Both the position numbers and the translations under genes were made by a program. Of a DNA stretch of 64,000 bases, positions 57,823 through 64,000 are shown in pieces. The notes under the pieces are model-generated. The model ran no database searches, was not told where the DNA came from, and was given only the letters and a program-made list of their open reading frames with translations. This stretch comes from UBA967 sp044375555 (GTDB taxonomy: Bacteria > Verrucomicrobiota > Verrucomicrobiia > Chthoniobacterales > Terrimicrobiaceae): assembly GCA_044375555.1 (NCBI GenBank), contig JBILML010000008.1, positions 1-64,000 of the forward strand, written 5' to 3'. The stretch's first letter is position 1. Every line of letters starts with the position of its first letter.

Positions 57823-58824
57823 ATGAAAAAATCCGGATGTCTCGTGGCCTTCCTGCTCGTGGCCGTATGCGTGAGCCTTTTCGCCAATCTCATTCTGCTC
57901 GCGCTGCTCGGTGCGAAAGGTGCGACCTCGATGGCGGGCATGAAAGTTCTCGAGCCTCGTGAATACGACGAGGAGGTCATCGAAGAAGGCAGTGATCCGC
58001 ATGACAAAATCGCCGTGATTCCGCTCGCTGGCATCATCGCCTTCGAGGCTGAGGGCAGTCTGGGTGATGCCATGGTCGAGGATTTCAAGCTCGCTCTCAA
58101 ACAAGCCGCCGCGGATCCCGATGTGAAGGCCGTGGTGATCGAGACCGACTCGCCCGGCGGCGAGATCACCGCTTCCGATGTGCTCAACGACGCGGTCCGG
58201 AACTTCGATGCCGACAAACCCGTGATCGTTTATTTCAACGCCATCGGCGCCTCCGGGGCCTACTACATGGCCTGCGGGGCGGATTGGATCATGTGCAATG
58301 ACACGACCTTCACCGGCAGCATCGGCGTGATCATTTCCACGCTGAACTACCGTGACCTCTTTGGAAAAATCGGCCTCGAATCCGTGGTTTTCAAAAGCGG
58401 AAAGTTCAAGGACATGCTCAACGGTGCCCGCGAGATGTCCCCCGAGGAGAAGGAATATGTGCAAGGCCTCGTCATGCAGAGCTACGACCGCTTCCTCGGC
58501 ATCGTCGCCGCCTCGCGCAAGCTCGATCCCGAAAAACTCCGCGCCGGTCCCGCCGACGGCCGCATCCTGAGCGGCACCGACGCCCTCCGCGAAAAACTCG
58601 TCGACCAACTCGGCTACATCGAGGACGCCTACGCCAAGGCCCGCGAGCTGGGCCAAGCGCCGAACGCCACCGTCGTCCGCTACCTCCGCCACTATCATTT
58701 CGGCAAGCTCCTCCAATTCCTCGGCGAGTCCCGCGCCGCGAAAATCCAGCTCGACCTCCCCGGCAAACACACCGCGCTTGAGCCCGGTCGCGTTTATCTC
58801 CTGCCGCCGTTTTTTGCTCCTTGA
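57823..58824 (+). CDS. sppA: Signal peptide peptidase SppA
   Basis: The 333-residue protein has one N-terminal membrane helix (CLVAFLLVAVCVSLFANLILLALL) and one ClpP-like peptidase domain, the short form of SppA. The nucleophilic Ser is in GASGAYYMACGAD and the general-base Lys in FKSGKFKDML; TDSPGGEITASD is the family motif. It degrades left-over signal peptides in the inner membrane. The next gene starts after one base. Confidence 0.94.
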   Translation: MKKSGCLVAFLLVAVCVSLFANLILLALLGAKGATSMAGMKVLEPREYDEEVIEEGSDPHDKIAVIPLAGIIAFEAEGSLGDAMVEDFKLALKQAAADPDVKAVVIETDSPGGEITASDVLNDAVRNFDADKPVIVYFNAIGASGAYYMACGADWIMCNDTTFTGSIGVIISTLNYRDLFGKIGLESVVFKSGKFKDMLNGAREMSPEEKEYVQGLVMQSYDRFLGIVAASRKLDPEKLRAGPADGRILSGTDALREKLVDQLGYIEDAYAKARELGQAPNATVVRYLRHYHFGKLLQFLGESRAAKIQLDLPGKHTALEPGRVYLLPPFFAP

Positions 58825-58825
58825 T

Positions 58826-59197
58826 GTGAAGGCCCGCATCGACACGTCCGGCCAGCAGAGCGCGCTCCAATCGCCCTTCGCGGGCCTTCAGCTCGACGGC
58901 CTCCCCGAGGGACCCGCCGAGCCTTTGGTGCCGGAAAAGCCCGCGCCGCCGAGCCGTCACGGCCGCGTCGTCCTCCGCCGCGAGAAGGCCCAGCGAGGCG
59001 GCAAGACCGTCGTGGTCGTCTATGATTTCGAGCCCCAAATCACCGCCGCCCAAATCGAGCAACTCGCCCGCGAAGCCCGCCAGGCCTGCGGTTGCGGGGG
59101 CACGGTCCGCGAGCGCGAGATCGAACTCCAAGGCGACAATCCCCCCAAAGTCCGCGCGTTTTTCGAGTCCGCCGGCTTCCGCGTCGCTGGAGTTTAG
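58826..59197 (+). CDS. yciH: SUI1/YciH-like translation factor
   Basis: From GTG 58826 the 123-residue protein has a disordered Pro/Gly-rich N-terminal half and a C-terminal SUI1 domain: VVLRREKAQRGGKTVVVVYDFE, LAREARQACGCGGTVRE and EIELQGDNPPKVRAFFESAGF. Bacterial YciH is an eIF1 homologue that influences start-site choice. The GTG is the only suitable start after the sppA stop. Confidence 0.88.
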   Translation: MKARIDTSGQQSALQSPFAGLQLDGLPEGPAEPLVPEKPAPPSRHGRVVLRREKAQRGGKTVVVVYDFEPQITAAQIEQLAREARQACGCGGTVREREIELQGDNPPKVRAFFESAGFRVAGV

Positions 59198-59229
59198 CCT
59201 GCCTTCCCCGCGCAAAAAATTTCCACGGC

Positions 59230-59257
59230 TTGACATGGTTTCCCGCTTTTCTATCGT
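59230..59257 (+). promoter_or_regulatory. Promoter upstream of the ExbB/ExbD-like cassette
   Basis: TTGACA (59230-59235), a 16-nt spacer and TATCGT (59252-59257) form a good sigma-70-type promoter, followed by a leader of about 140 nt before the ATG at 59404. No hairpin or riboswitch was recognised in the leader. Confidence 0.55.
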
Positions 59258-59403
59258 CCGCATCAGTCCACCCGCTATGCGATCACGCCCCAGCCCCGAA
59301 CTTCCGAATCGAGCCAACTCGGTGAGGACTTTTATTTTGGGTCTTTCGGAGCCATCCAGTCGCCGGGAAAAATCATCGTAGTCCACCAACTCCACCCACG
59401 CCC

Positions 59404-60756
59404 ATGCTCATCGCCTGCTCCCACTGCCAAGCCAATCTAGACATCTCTCCCGATCTCTACGGTCAGGTCGTCCAATGCCCCGTCTGCAATGGCAAACTCA
59501 AAATCGACGCCCCCGCCGAGGAACTTCCGACCCTCACTGGCAAGCCGGTCCGCCACGGCTGGCAGGAGTCCGACCACGCGAATGTCAATGCCCTTCACGC
59601 CTTTCTTATCGGCTTGGGTCTCTCCGTCGTTTGGCTCAGTTGTATGTTTATTCCCCCGATCCGTGCCACGATCGGCGCTATCTTCGTCGACCGCGGTTGG
59701 GTGGACTATGCTGAGACCTGGTTCTTCTTCTGGGGTATGGCGATCATTTATCTCAAGTATCAGAAAATCAAACACCAAGAGCGGTCGCTGCTTCTTAATC
59801 TCTTCCCTTCAAATATCAGTGAGGTTGTGGATTCATCCACCGTCGGAGCCTTTATTGACAATATCTACGACATGCCCGCCTCGATGAGGGACAGCATCAT
59901 CGTTAACCGCATTCGCAAGGCCCTTGAGCTTTTCGAAGCCCGGAACAGCAAATCGGAAACGGAGGCCATGCTCAACTCCTCCTCCGCCGTCGATGCCAAC
60001 CGAGCCACCGGCTCCTACTCCCTCACGAAAGTCTTCCTCTGGGCCATCCCGATCTTGGGCTTCATCGGAACGGTGCAAGGTCTCGCCCAAGCCGTCGGAT
60101 CTTTGAACATCGACGCTTCCGACCCCGAAGCTCTCAAAGCCGCCATCGGTAACCTCACCGGCGGTCTCGGCATCGCGTTCGACACGACACTCCTTGGTTT
60201 GATCCTGTCGATGCTGATGAGTTTCCCCTTGGCTCTTGTCCAAAAGAAAGACGAAGACGCCCTCACGCTTATCGATGTTTTTTGCACCGAGAAGCTCCTT
60301 CCCAAACTCAATGAGGAAAGTGGCCAGCCCGATCCTTCCGCTGATACCACCCTCGCCCAAGCCGAGAACCTCCCCGAAATGGTAAATTCCCTCTCGAAGG
60401 CCCACTCGACTTTTCTAGAGAACCTCAACCAAGCCACCCTCGCCGTGCGACAGTTGCTGCATGATAACCAAAAGGCCGCCACAGAATTGCACAGCACCAT
60501 GGCCCAAGCATTTAGCGCCTCGAATAACCAACTGGTCGAGAGTCAGAAAGCGATCAACCGCTCCTTCACCACGGCCACAGACCAACTCACCAAGTCCGCC
60601 ACCCAACTCATCTCTCAGACCGAGGGAGAACTCAATTCCTCCCTCCGTCGCATCGCCACAGGCATCGACTCCTTCAATGAGACGATGAAGCGCTCCGGCG
60701 TCCCAGTCCAAGGCGGCGGTGGTGGTGGCTTGTTTGGATTGTTTAAGAAAAACTAA
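59404..60756 (+). CDS. MotA/TolQ/ExbB-like channel with N-terminal zinc ribbon
   Basis: The 450-residue protein begins with a zinc-ribbon (Cys5, Cys8, Cys25, Cys28 in CSHC and CPVC), followed by two membrane helices (about 62-85 and 101-118), a cytoplasmic segment, and the two pore helices of the MotA/TolQ/ExbB family (about VFLWAIPILGFIGTVQGLAQAVGSL and GLGIAFDTTLLGLILSMLMSF). After them comes a long helical C-terminal tail (about 300-430) rich in Gln, Ser and Ala, ending in a Gly-rich tip and FGLFKKN. Family channel proteins form pentamers driving rotation by ion flow. Two partner genes follow. The zinc ribbon and tail are not part of ExbB or TolQ. Confidence 0.87.
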   Translation: MLIACSHCQANLDISPDLYGQVVQCPVCNGKLKIDAPAEELPTLTGKPVRHGWQESDHANVNALHAFLIGLGLSVVWLSCMFIPPIRATIGAIFVDRGWVDYAETWFFFWGMAIIYLKYQKIKHQERSLLLNLFPSNISEVVDSSTVGAFIDNIYDMPASMRDSIIVNRIRKALELFEARNSKSETEAMLNSSSAVDANRATGSYSLTKVFLWAIPILGFIGTVQGLAQAVGSLNIDASDPEALKAAIGNLTGGLGIAFDTTLLGLILSMLMSFPLALVQKKDEDALTLIDVFCTEKLLPKLNEESGQPDPSADTTLAQAENLPEMVNSLSKAHSTFLENLNQATLAVRQLLHDNQKAATELHSTMAQAFSASNNQLVESQKAINRSFTTATDQLTKSATQLISQTEGELNSSLRRIATGIDSFNETMKRSGVPVQGGGGGGLFGLFKKN

Positions 60757-60867
60757 ACTTCTGGATCCTTTCTGGAAACGATGCCCGTAACGGAACAGCT
60801 GGAATCCCGCTCTGCGAGAAACCCAGTAGCGGAAAATGGAACATTTTTCGCCAAGCCCGCCCATGCC

Positions 60868-61695
60868 ATGAAGCCTCTGATCGCCACCCGGCGCGGGGCC
60901 GTCTCCCTCTTCCCGTTCATGAGCATCTTGGCCAGCCTCATTGGCATCCTATCCCTGCTCATCGGCCTCAGCATGGCGGTGAACCAGAAAAAAGAGGGTA
61001 TGACCGAGGAGGATGTCAAGCGTGCGCAGGAAGCCAAGTCGCTTGCATTCTTGCTAAAACAAAAAAAAGCCGAGCTTGATAAAAGCAAGCCCGAGCCGAC
61101 CAAGAATAACCTCGATGCCCTAGAGTTGGAAAAGCTCAAGCTCCTGCTTTTAGAGCTGGAAAAGCAAAAAAACGAGCTGGATAAAGTTAAAATCTCTCCA
61201 GAAGATGAGCTTAAGACGAAAATCCAGCTTTACTCGGAAGAAAAGATAGCCATCGAAAAAGGGCACCCGCCCATGGAGAAAAAGATCGAGGAGTTAAAAG
61301 CCAAAGTCGCTGCGCTTAAGGAAAAACCAGTTCCCAAAGAATCGGTCAAAGTCAAACCCCCTAAGATCGGTGCCAAGGCTCCTCGCAACTTGTTCTTCGT
61401 CGAATGTAATTCCACAGGCATTGTCCTCCGTGGAATGGGCGATGAGACCAAGGCCATCCCTTTTGAATCCATCAAAGCCGGCACCAGCGTGGAGTTTCAC
61501 GATTATTGCATCAACGCCAAGCAATCCTCCGGCGAGGATTATGTCATTCTCTTCCTCGTCCGCAAAGGGGGGGTCCTTTCTTACAATTACGCTAACGCCC
61601 TTGCAGAACTCGATTTCAAGGTCAAAACCTCGAAACTTCCCATCCCCAACGATGGCAAAATCGACCTCTCCGGTTTCAAATTGAAGAAACTCTAA
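60868..61695 (+). CDS. ExbD/MotB-like membrane protein lacking the membrane Asp
   Basis: From ATG 60868 the protein has 275 residues: one N-terminal membrane helix (FPFMSILASLIGILSLLIGLSMAV), a long charged coiled coil (about 45-150, many Lys/Glu/Leu heptads) and a globular C-terminal domain (about 165-275). Position and topology are those of ExbD/TolR/MotB, but the protonatable Asp at the start of the helix is absent (PFMSIL). The C-terminal domain shows no OmpA or peptidoglycan-binding motif. An ATG at 60781 would add 29 residues. It follows the channel gene and precedes a second, Asp-bearing partner by 6 nt. Confidence 0.7.
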   Translation: MKPLIATRRGAVSLFPFMSILASLIGILSLLIGLSMAVNQKKEGMTEEDVKRAQEAKSLAFLLKQKKAELDKSKPEPTKNNLDALELEKLKLLLLELEKQKNELDKVKISPEDELKTKIQLYSEEKIAIEKGHPPMEKKIEELKAKVAALKEKPVPKESVKVKPPKIGAKAPRNLFFVECNSTGIVLRGMGDETKAIPFESIKAGTSVEFHDYCINAKQSSGEDYVILFLVRKGGVLSYNYANALAELDFKVKTSKLPIPNDGKIDLSGFKLKKL

Positions 61696-61701
61696 AAAAC
61701 C

Positions 61702-62910
61702 ATGCCCCAAAGAAGAAAAGTCGTCGAAGAGGAGTCAGGCAGTTTGGATTCCTTGATGGACGCCCTCACGAATGTCGTGGCGGTTCTGATTTTCGTTCTT
61801 CTTCTAGTGAATTGCGAGGTTTCCCAGAAGGTTGTGCAAATGATGGAGGATCTCGTGCCAGCCTCCCCGGAGGAGATTCAGAAGCTCAAGGACATGCTCA
61901 AGCAACTCGAGATCGATAAGAAAAAACTCGAAGAGCTTAAAAAACTCCCTCCTCCTCCCAAAGTTGATCTGGATAGCATCAACCAAAAAATCTCGGCATT
62001 GCAGGCGTTGATCAAAGACAAAAAATCCGCCATCGACATGAATAATAAAAACATCGCGGAATTACAAAAACTTCACGATGAGAAGCTAGCGGCGCGCGAT
62101 GCGGAGCAAGCGAAGGCCAATGCCATGATGGAGGAGATCGCAAGTTTGGAGGCCATGCTCGATACCACCCCGGTCGCGAAAGACATCCCCGCAACGGAGA
62201 TCACCATTCCTGCCACACGCCCGATCCCCGAGGGGGCAAAAGTTCATTATGCCTATATTACAGGAGACAGAGCTTATTTCGTTGATCTTCCTAAATACAT
62301 GGAAGAAGTGGCTGAGATTGTGGATAAACTCAAGGATGACAAAGGCAACCATATAGCCACAGGGGAAAAATCCGAAGAGGAAGAGGACGAGAAGTTGTCT
62401 GCCGCAGAAAGAAGGGCCGCACGCGAAAAGGAAAAAGCCGAGGCCAAGAAGGGAAAGCCCGTAGTTTTTGATCGAGACAAAGTTTTGCCAGCCTTGAGTG
62501 AAAAACTGAAGAAAATTTTGTCTCCCGGTCTGGTCGGTAGTGTGCAATCAGCGCCTCATTGGGGTCATGCTCGTATTGATATTGGTTTTGACAAAAATGG
62601 TGGCACCCCTGTTGAGGCGCTCTCGCAGCCGACCAACGGGTTTGCTTCCGATATCAGCAAGCTTCGTCCACCCAATGATGTGCTTATGTTCGTGGTGGAT
62701 GCCCCATCGATGTATGCCTACGCTCTGGCGAGGGAAATTGCGGAAAAAAAAGGAATACCTATCGGGTGGTCGATTGCTTTGCCTAACGAATGTGTTTCCC
62801 GCACTGACATTCCCAATTTGGCGGTCAATGTGACTGGTAAAGCTCCAGAAAAGCCTCCTGGCTGGAAACCGCCGGAGCGCGCCCGCGGCACCGGGTCCAA
62901 ACTCGATTAA
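61702..62910 (+). CDS. ExbD/MotB-like membrane protein with membrane Asp
   Basis: The 402-residue protein has the segment SLDSLMDALTNVVAVLIFVLLLV, a membrane helix that starts with the conserved Asp as in ExbD and MotB. A coiled coil follows (about 45-150, LEIDKKKLEELKKL), then a charged linker (SEEEEDEKLSAAERRAAREKEKAEAKK) and a C-terminal domain of about 170 residues with no family that I recognise. Codons for Lys are mostly AAA and the GC content is lower than that of the neighbours. With the two preceding genes it forms an ion-driven machine of unknown purpose. Confidence 0.75.
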   Translation: MPQRRKVVEEESGSLDSLMDALTNVVAVLIFVLLLVNCEVSQKVVQMMEDLVPASPEEIQKLKDMLKQLEIDKKKLEELKKLPPPPKVDLDSINQKISALQALIKDKKSAIDMNNKNIAELQKLHDEKLAARDAEQAKANAMMEEIASLEAMLDTTPVAKDIPATEITIPATRPIPEGAKVHYAYITGDRAYFVDLPKYMEEVAEIVDKLKDDKGNHIATGEKSEEEEDEKLSAAERRAAREKEKAEAKKGKPVVFDRDKVLPALSEKLKKILSPGLVGSVQSAPHWGHARIDIGFDKNGGTPVEALSQPTNGFASDISKLRPPNDVLMFVVDAPSMYAYALAREIAEKKGIPIGWSIALPNECVSRTDIPNLAVNVTGKAPEKPPGWKPPERARGTGSKLD

Positions 62911-62995
62911 TCCTCGCGTGAGCGACTTGGTCGGATAACTGCCCGAGTTGCGAAACGCCTCGACACTCGGCTACTGGATAGACATTTTCCAGACC

Positions 62996-63532
62996 ATGAA
63001 CACAAACACCGAAATCCAGCTCTCGCGCGATTGCGATGCGGTGCAGATCCCGAGCGGCCACCCGATCACCCTGCCCGCTGGCATGGAGGTCGTCGTCACC
63101 CAATCTCTCGGCGGCACCTACACCGTGGCCACGCCCGGCGGCCTCGCCCGCATCGACATCAAGGATGCCGACGCCCTCGGCCTCGACGCCTCCCAAGCCG
63201 CCGAAAAAATCAAAGTCGAAGGCACCACGCAAGATGCCGTGTGGAGCCAGCTCAAAACCGTGTTCGATCCCGAGATTCCCGTGAATATCGTCGATCTCGG
63301 CCTCATCTACGATTGCAGCGTGCAAGCGGCCGAAGGCAAAACCTCGGTTCTGGTGAAAATGACACTCACCGCCCCCGGTTGCGGCATGGGCCCGACGATC
63401 GCCGCCGACGCCAAAGGCAAAATCCTCGCCCTCGAAGGCATCGACGATGCCGAAGTCGAGTTGGTCTGGGACCCGCCATGGAACCAATCCATGATCACCG
63501 AAGCCGGCAAAATGAAGCTGGGCATCCTGTAG
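62996..63532 (+). CDS. sufT: SufT-like Fe-S cluster assembly protein (DUF59)
   Basis: From ATG 62996 the 178-residue protein has an N-terminal part (ITLPAGMEVVVTQSLGGTYTV) found in SufT and a C-terminal DUF59/MIP18 domain: LKTVFDPEIPVNIVDLGLIYD and KMTLTAPGCGMGPTIAADAK, the latter with the functional Cys. SufT helps to mature Fe-S proteins, often next to suf genes; none is nearby here. The gene lies 85 nt after the channel cassette. Confidence 0.93.
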   Translation: MNTNTEIQLSRDCDAVQIPSGHPITLPAGMEVVVTQSLGGTYTVATPGGLARIDIKDADALGLDASQAAEKIKVEGTTQDAVWSQLKTVFDPEIPVNIVDLGLIYDCSVQAAEGKTSVLVKMTLTAPGCGMGPTIAADAKGKILALEGIDDAEVELVWDPPWNQSMITEAGKMKLGIL

Positions 63533-63552
63533 CGCCCCTTTAAAAAAACTTG

Positions 63553-63588
63553 CCATGCCTGCACTCTTGTAGTTGAGTGCAGGCATGG
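63553..63588. promoter_or_regulatory. Perfect 14-bp inverted repeat over the antitoxin start
   Basis: CCATGCCTGCACTC (63553-63566) and GAGTGCAGGCATGG (63575-63588) are exact inverted copies around 8 nt. The right arm includes the ATG (63585) of the antitoxin gene. This is the expected type of site for autorepression by the antitoxin, and in RNA it would also bury the start codon. Confidence 0.6.
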
Positions 63589-63851
63589 AAAAGAAACCAA
63601 CAGTTCAATACACGGTCCGGGATGTTCCGGAGGAAGTGGATGGCCTTTTGCGGGAAAGCGCCGCCTTGGAGGGGGTGAGCCTCAACCAAGCCACATTGCG
63701 AGCCTTGGAGCGGGGACTTGGGGCCGAGCGTCAACCCGTCCGCTACCGGACTCTGCGCCAAATGATCGCCCAGACTCCCGAAGTTTCCACCAAAGCGTGG
63801 CAAGCCGCACTCGAGGAACAAGACCAGACGAATCCCGAGGATTGGAAGTGA
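63585..63851 (+). CDS. Antitoxin of a PIN toxin (FitA/RHH-like)
   Basis: The 88-residue protein starts MEKKPTVQYTVRDVPEEVDGLLRESAALEGVSLNQATLRAL, a ribbon-helix-helix DNA-binding domain, followed by an acidic C-terminal tail (EEQDQTNPEDW). It overlaps the downstream PIN gene by GTGA, the same arrangement as the pair at 265-887. A TTG at 63573 could add four residues. Autoregulation by the palindrome on its start codon is likely. Confidence 0.85.
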   Translation: MEKKPTVQYTVRDVPEEVDGLLRESAALEGVSLNQATLRALERGLGAERQPVRYRTLRQMIAQTPEVSTKAWQAALEEQDQTNPEDWK

Positions 63852-64000
63852 GGATCCTCATCGATTCCAACCGCTTCATCGACTTCTGCGCAGGGGTGCC
63901 GGAGGTCGTTGAAGTTTTCGAACAAGCCGCCTTGCTCGTCGTGCCGTTCATCGTATTGGCAGAAATCCGCGTCGGCGCGGAGTCGATCAAGCGCGGCGAA
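63848..64000 (+). CDS. vapC: PIN-domain toxin, cut by the window end
   Basis: The first 51 codons from GTG 63848 read RILIDSNRFIDFCAG, with the first catalytic Asp, and VVPFIVLAEIRVGA, with the conserved Glu, both VapC/FitB features. The gene continues beyond 64000, so the C-terminal acidic residues are not seen. Its start overlaps the antitoxin stop (GTGA). Confidence 0.85.
   Translation, partial: MRILIDSNRFIDFCAGVPEVVEVFEQAALLVVPFIVLAEIRVGAESIKRGE

Overview
The window is GC-rich and densely coded. It looks chromosomal and fits an uncultivated or little-studied member of the Verrucomicrobiota (Planctomycetes-Verrucomicrobia group). The strongest indicator is a bacterial microcompartment (BMC) operon at 44270-51361 of the fucose/rhamnose type known from that group. 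It has three hexameric and three pentameric shell proteins, PduL, a CoA-acylating aldehyde dehydrogenase, an acetate-kinase relative, a class II aldolase and a lactate/malate-type dehydrogenase. A divergent rhamnulokinase and a DeoR-family regulator sit next to it. Gram-negative envelope genes (an outer-membrane efflux protein, lipoproteins, SppA) agree with this. The taxonomic call is inference from gene content only.

Layout. 1-1815: a Phd/VapC toxin-antitoxin pair, palindromic repeats and a broken DUF4143 ATPase. 1981-17875: housekeeping genes (purH, a CoaB-like gene, dnaN, pabB, prs-rplY-pth-rpsF-ssb), two leucine tRNAs, L-fucose isomerase with a rhamnose-mutarotase-family gene, and a tripartite efflux locus (FUSC, HlyD and YtcA divergent from a TolC-like gene). 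17879-28959: L,D-transpeptidase, ClC antiporter, pyrF, ispE, an ECF sigma factor, PIN-PhoH, cysC-cysD-cysN, transaldolase, a secreted Spy/CpxP-like protein and a rhodanese. 28981-29700: a noncoding region built of three diverged repeat units. 29758-41679: BASS transporter, a minus-strand group gmd-glycosyltransferase-PNP-sigma-anti-sigma-HtrA-like, an SMP-30 lactonase with a GMC oxidoreductase, an MFS transporter and umuDC. 41693-51361: the BMC region. 51441-64000: a second L,D-transpeptidase, a transporter-thioesterase fusion, a GH75-like lipoprotein, a decayed toxin-antitoxin pair, a LOG protein, DAHP synthase, SppA, a YciH-like factor, a three-gene ExbB/ExbD-like cassette, SufT and a final toxin-antitoxin pair cut by the window end.

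How genes work together. FucI (4711) and the RhaM-family mutarotase (6483) feed L-fucose or related 6-deoxysugars to the RhaB-family kinase (41693). The BMC aldolase splits the ketose-1-phosphate to lactaldehyde and DHAP. Inside the shell the aldehyde would go through acyl-CoA (ALDH) and acyl-phosphate (PduL) to lactate with ATP recovery (AckA-like), while the LDH/MDH-family enzyme would recycle NADH. Gmd, the first step to GDP-6-deoxyhexoses, lies in the same window.

Points most worth a second look: a 76-bp paired-hairpin repeat in three copies whose stems covary; an RpoE-type operon whose HtrA-like protein has lost all three catalytic residues; a membrane transporter fused to a hotdog thioesterase; a MotA/ExbB-like channel with an N-terminal zinc ribbon and two different ExbD/MotB-like partners, only one of which carries the expected membrane Asp; and an acetate-kinase paralogue with several altered active-site positions.
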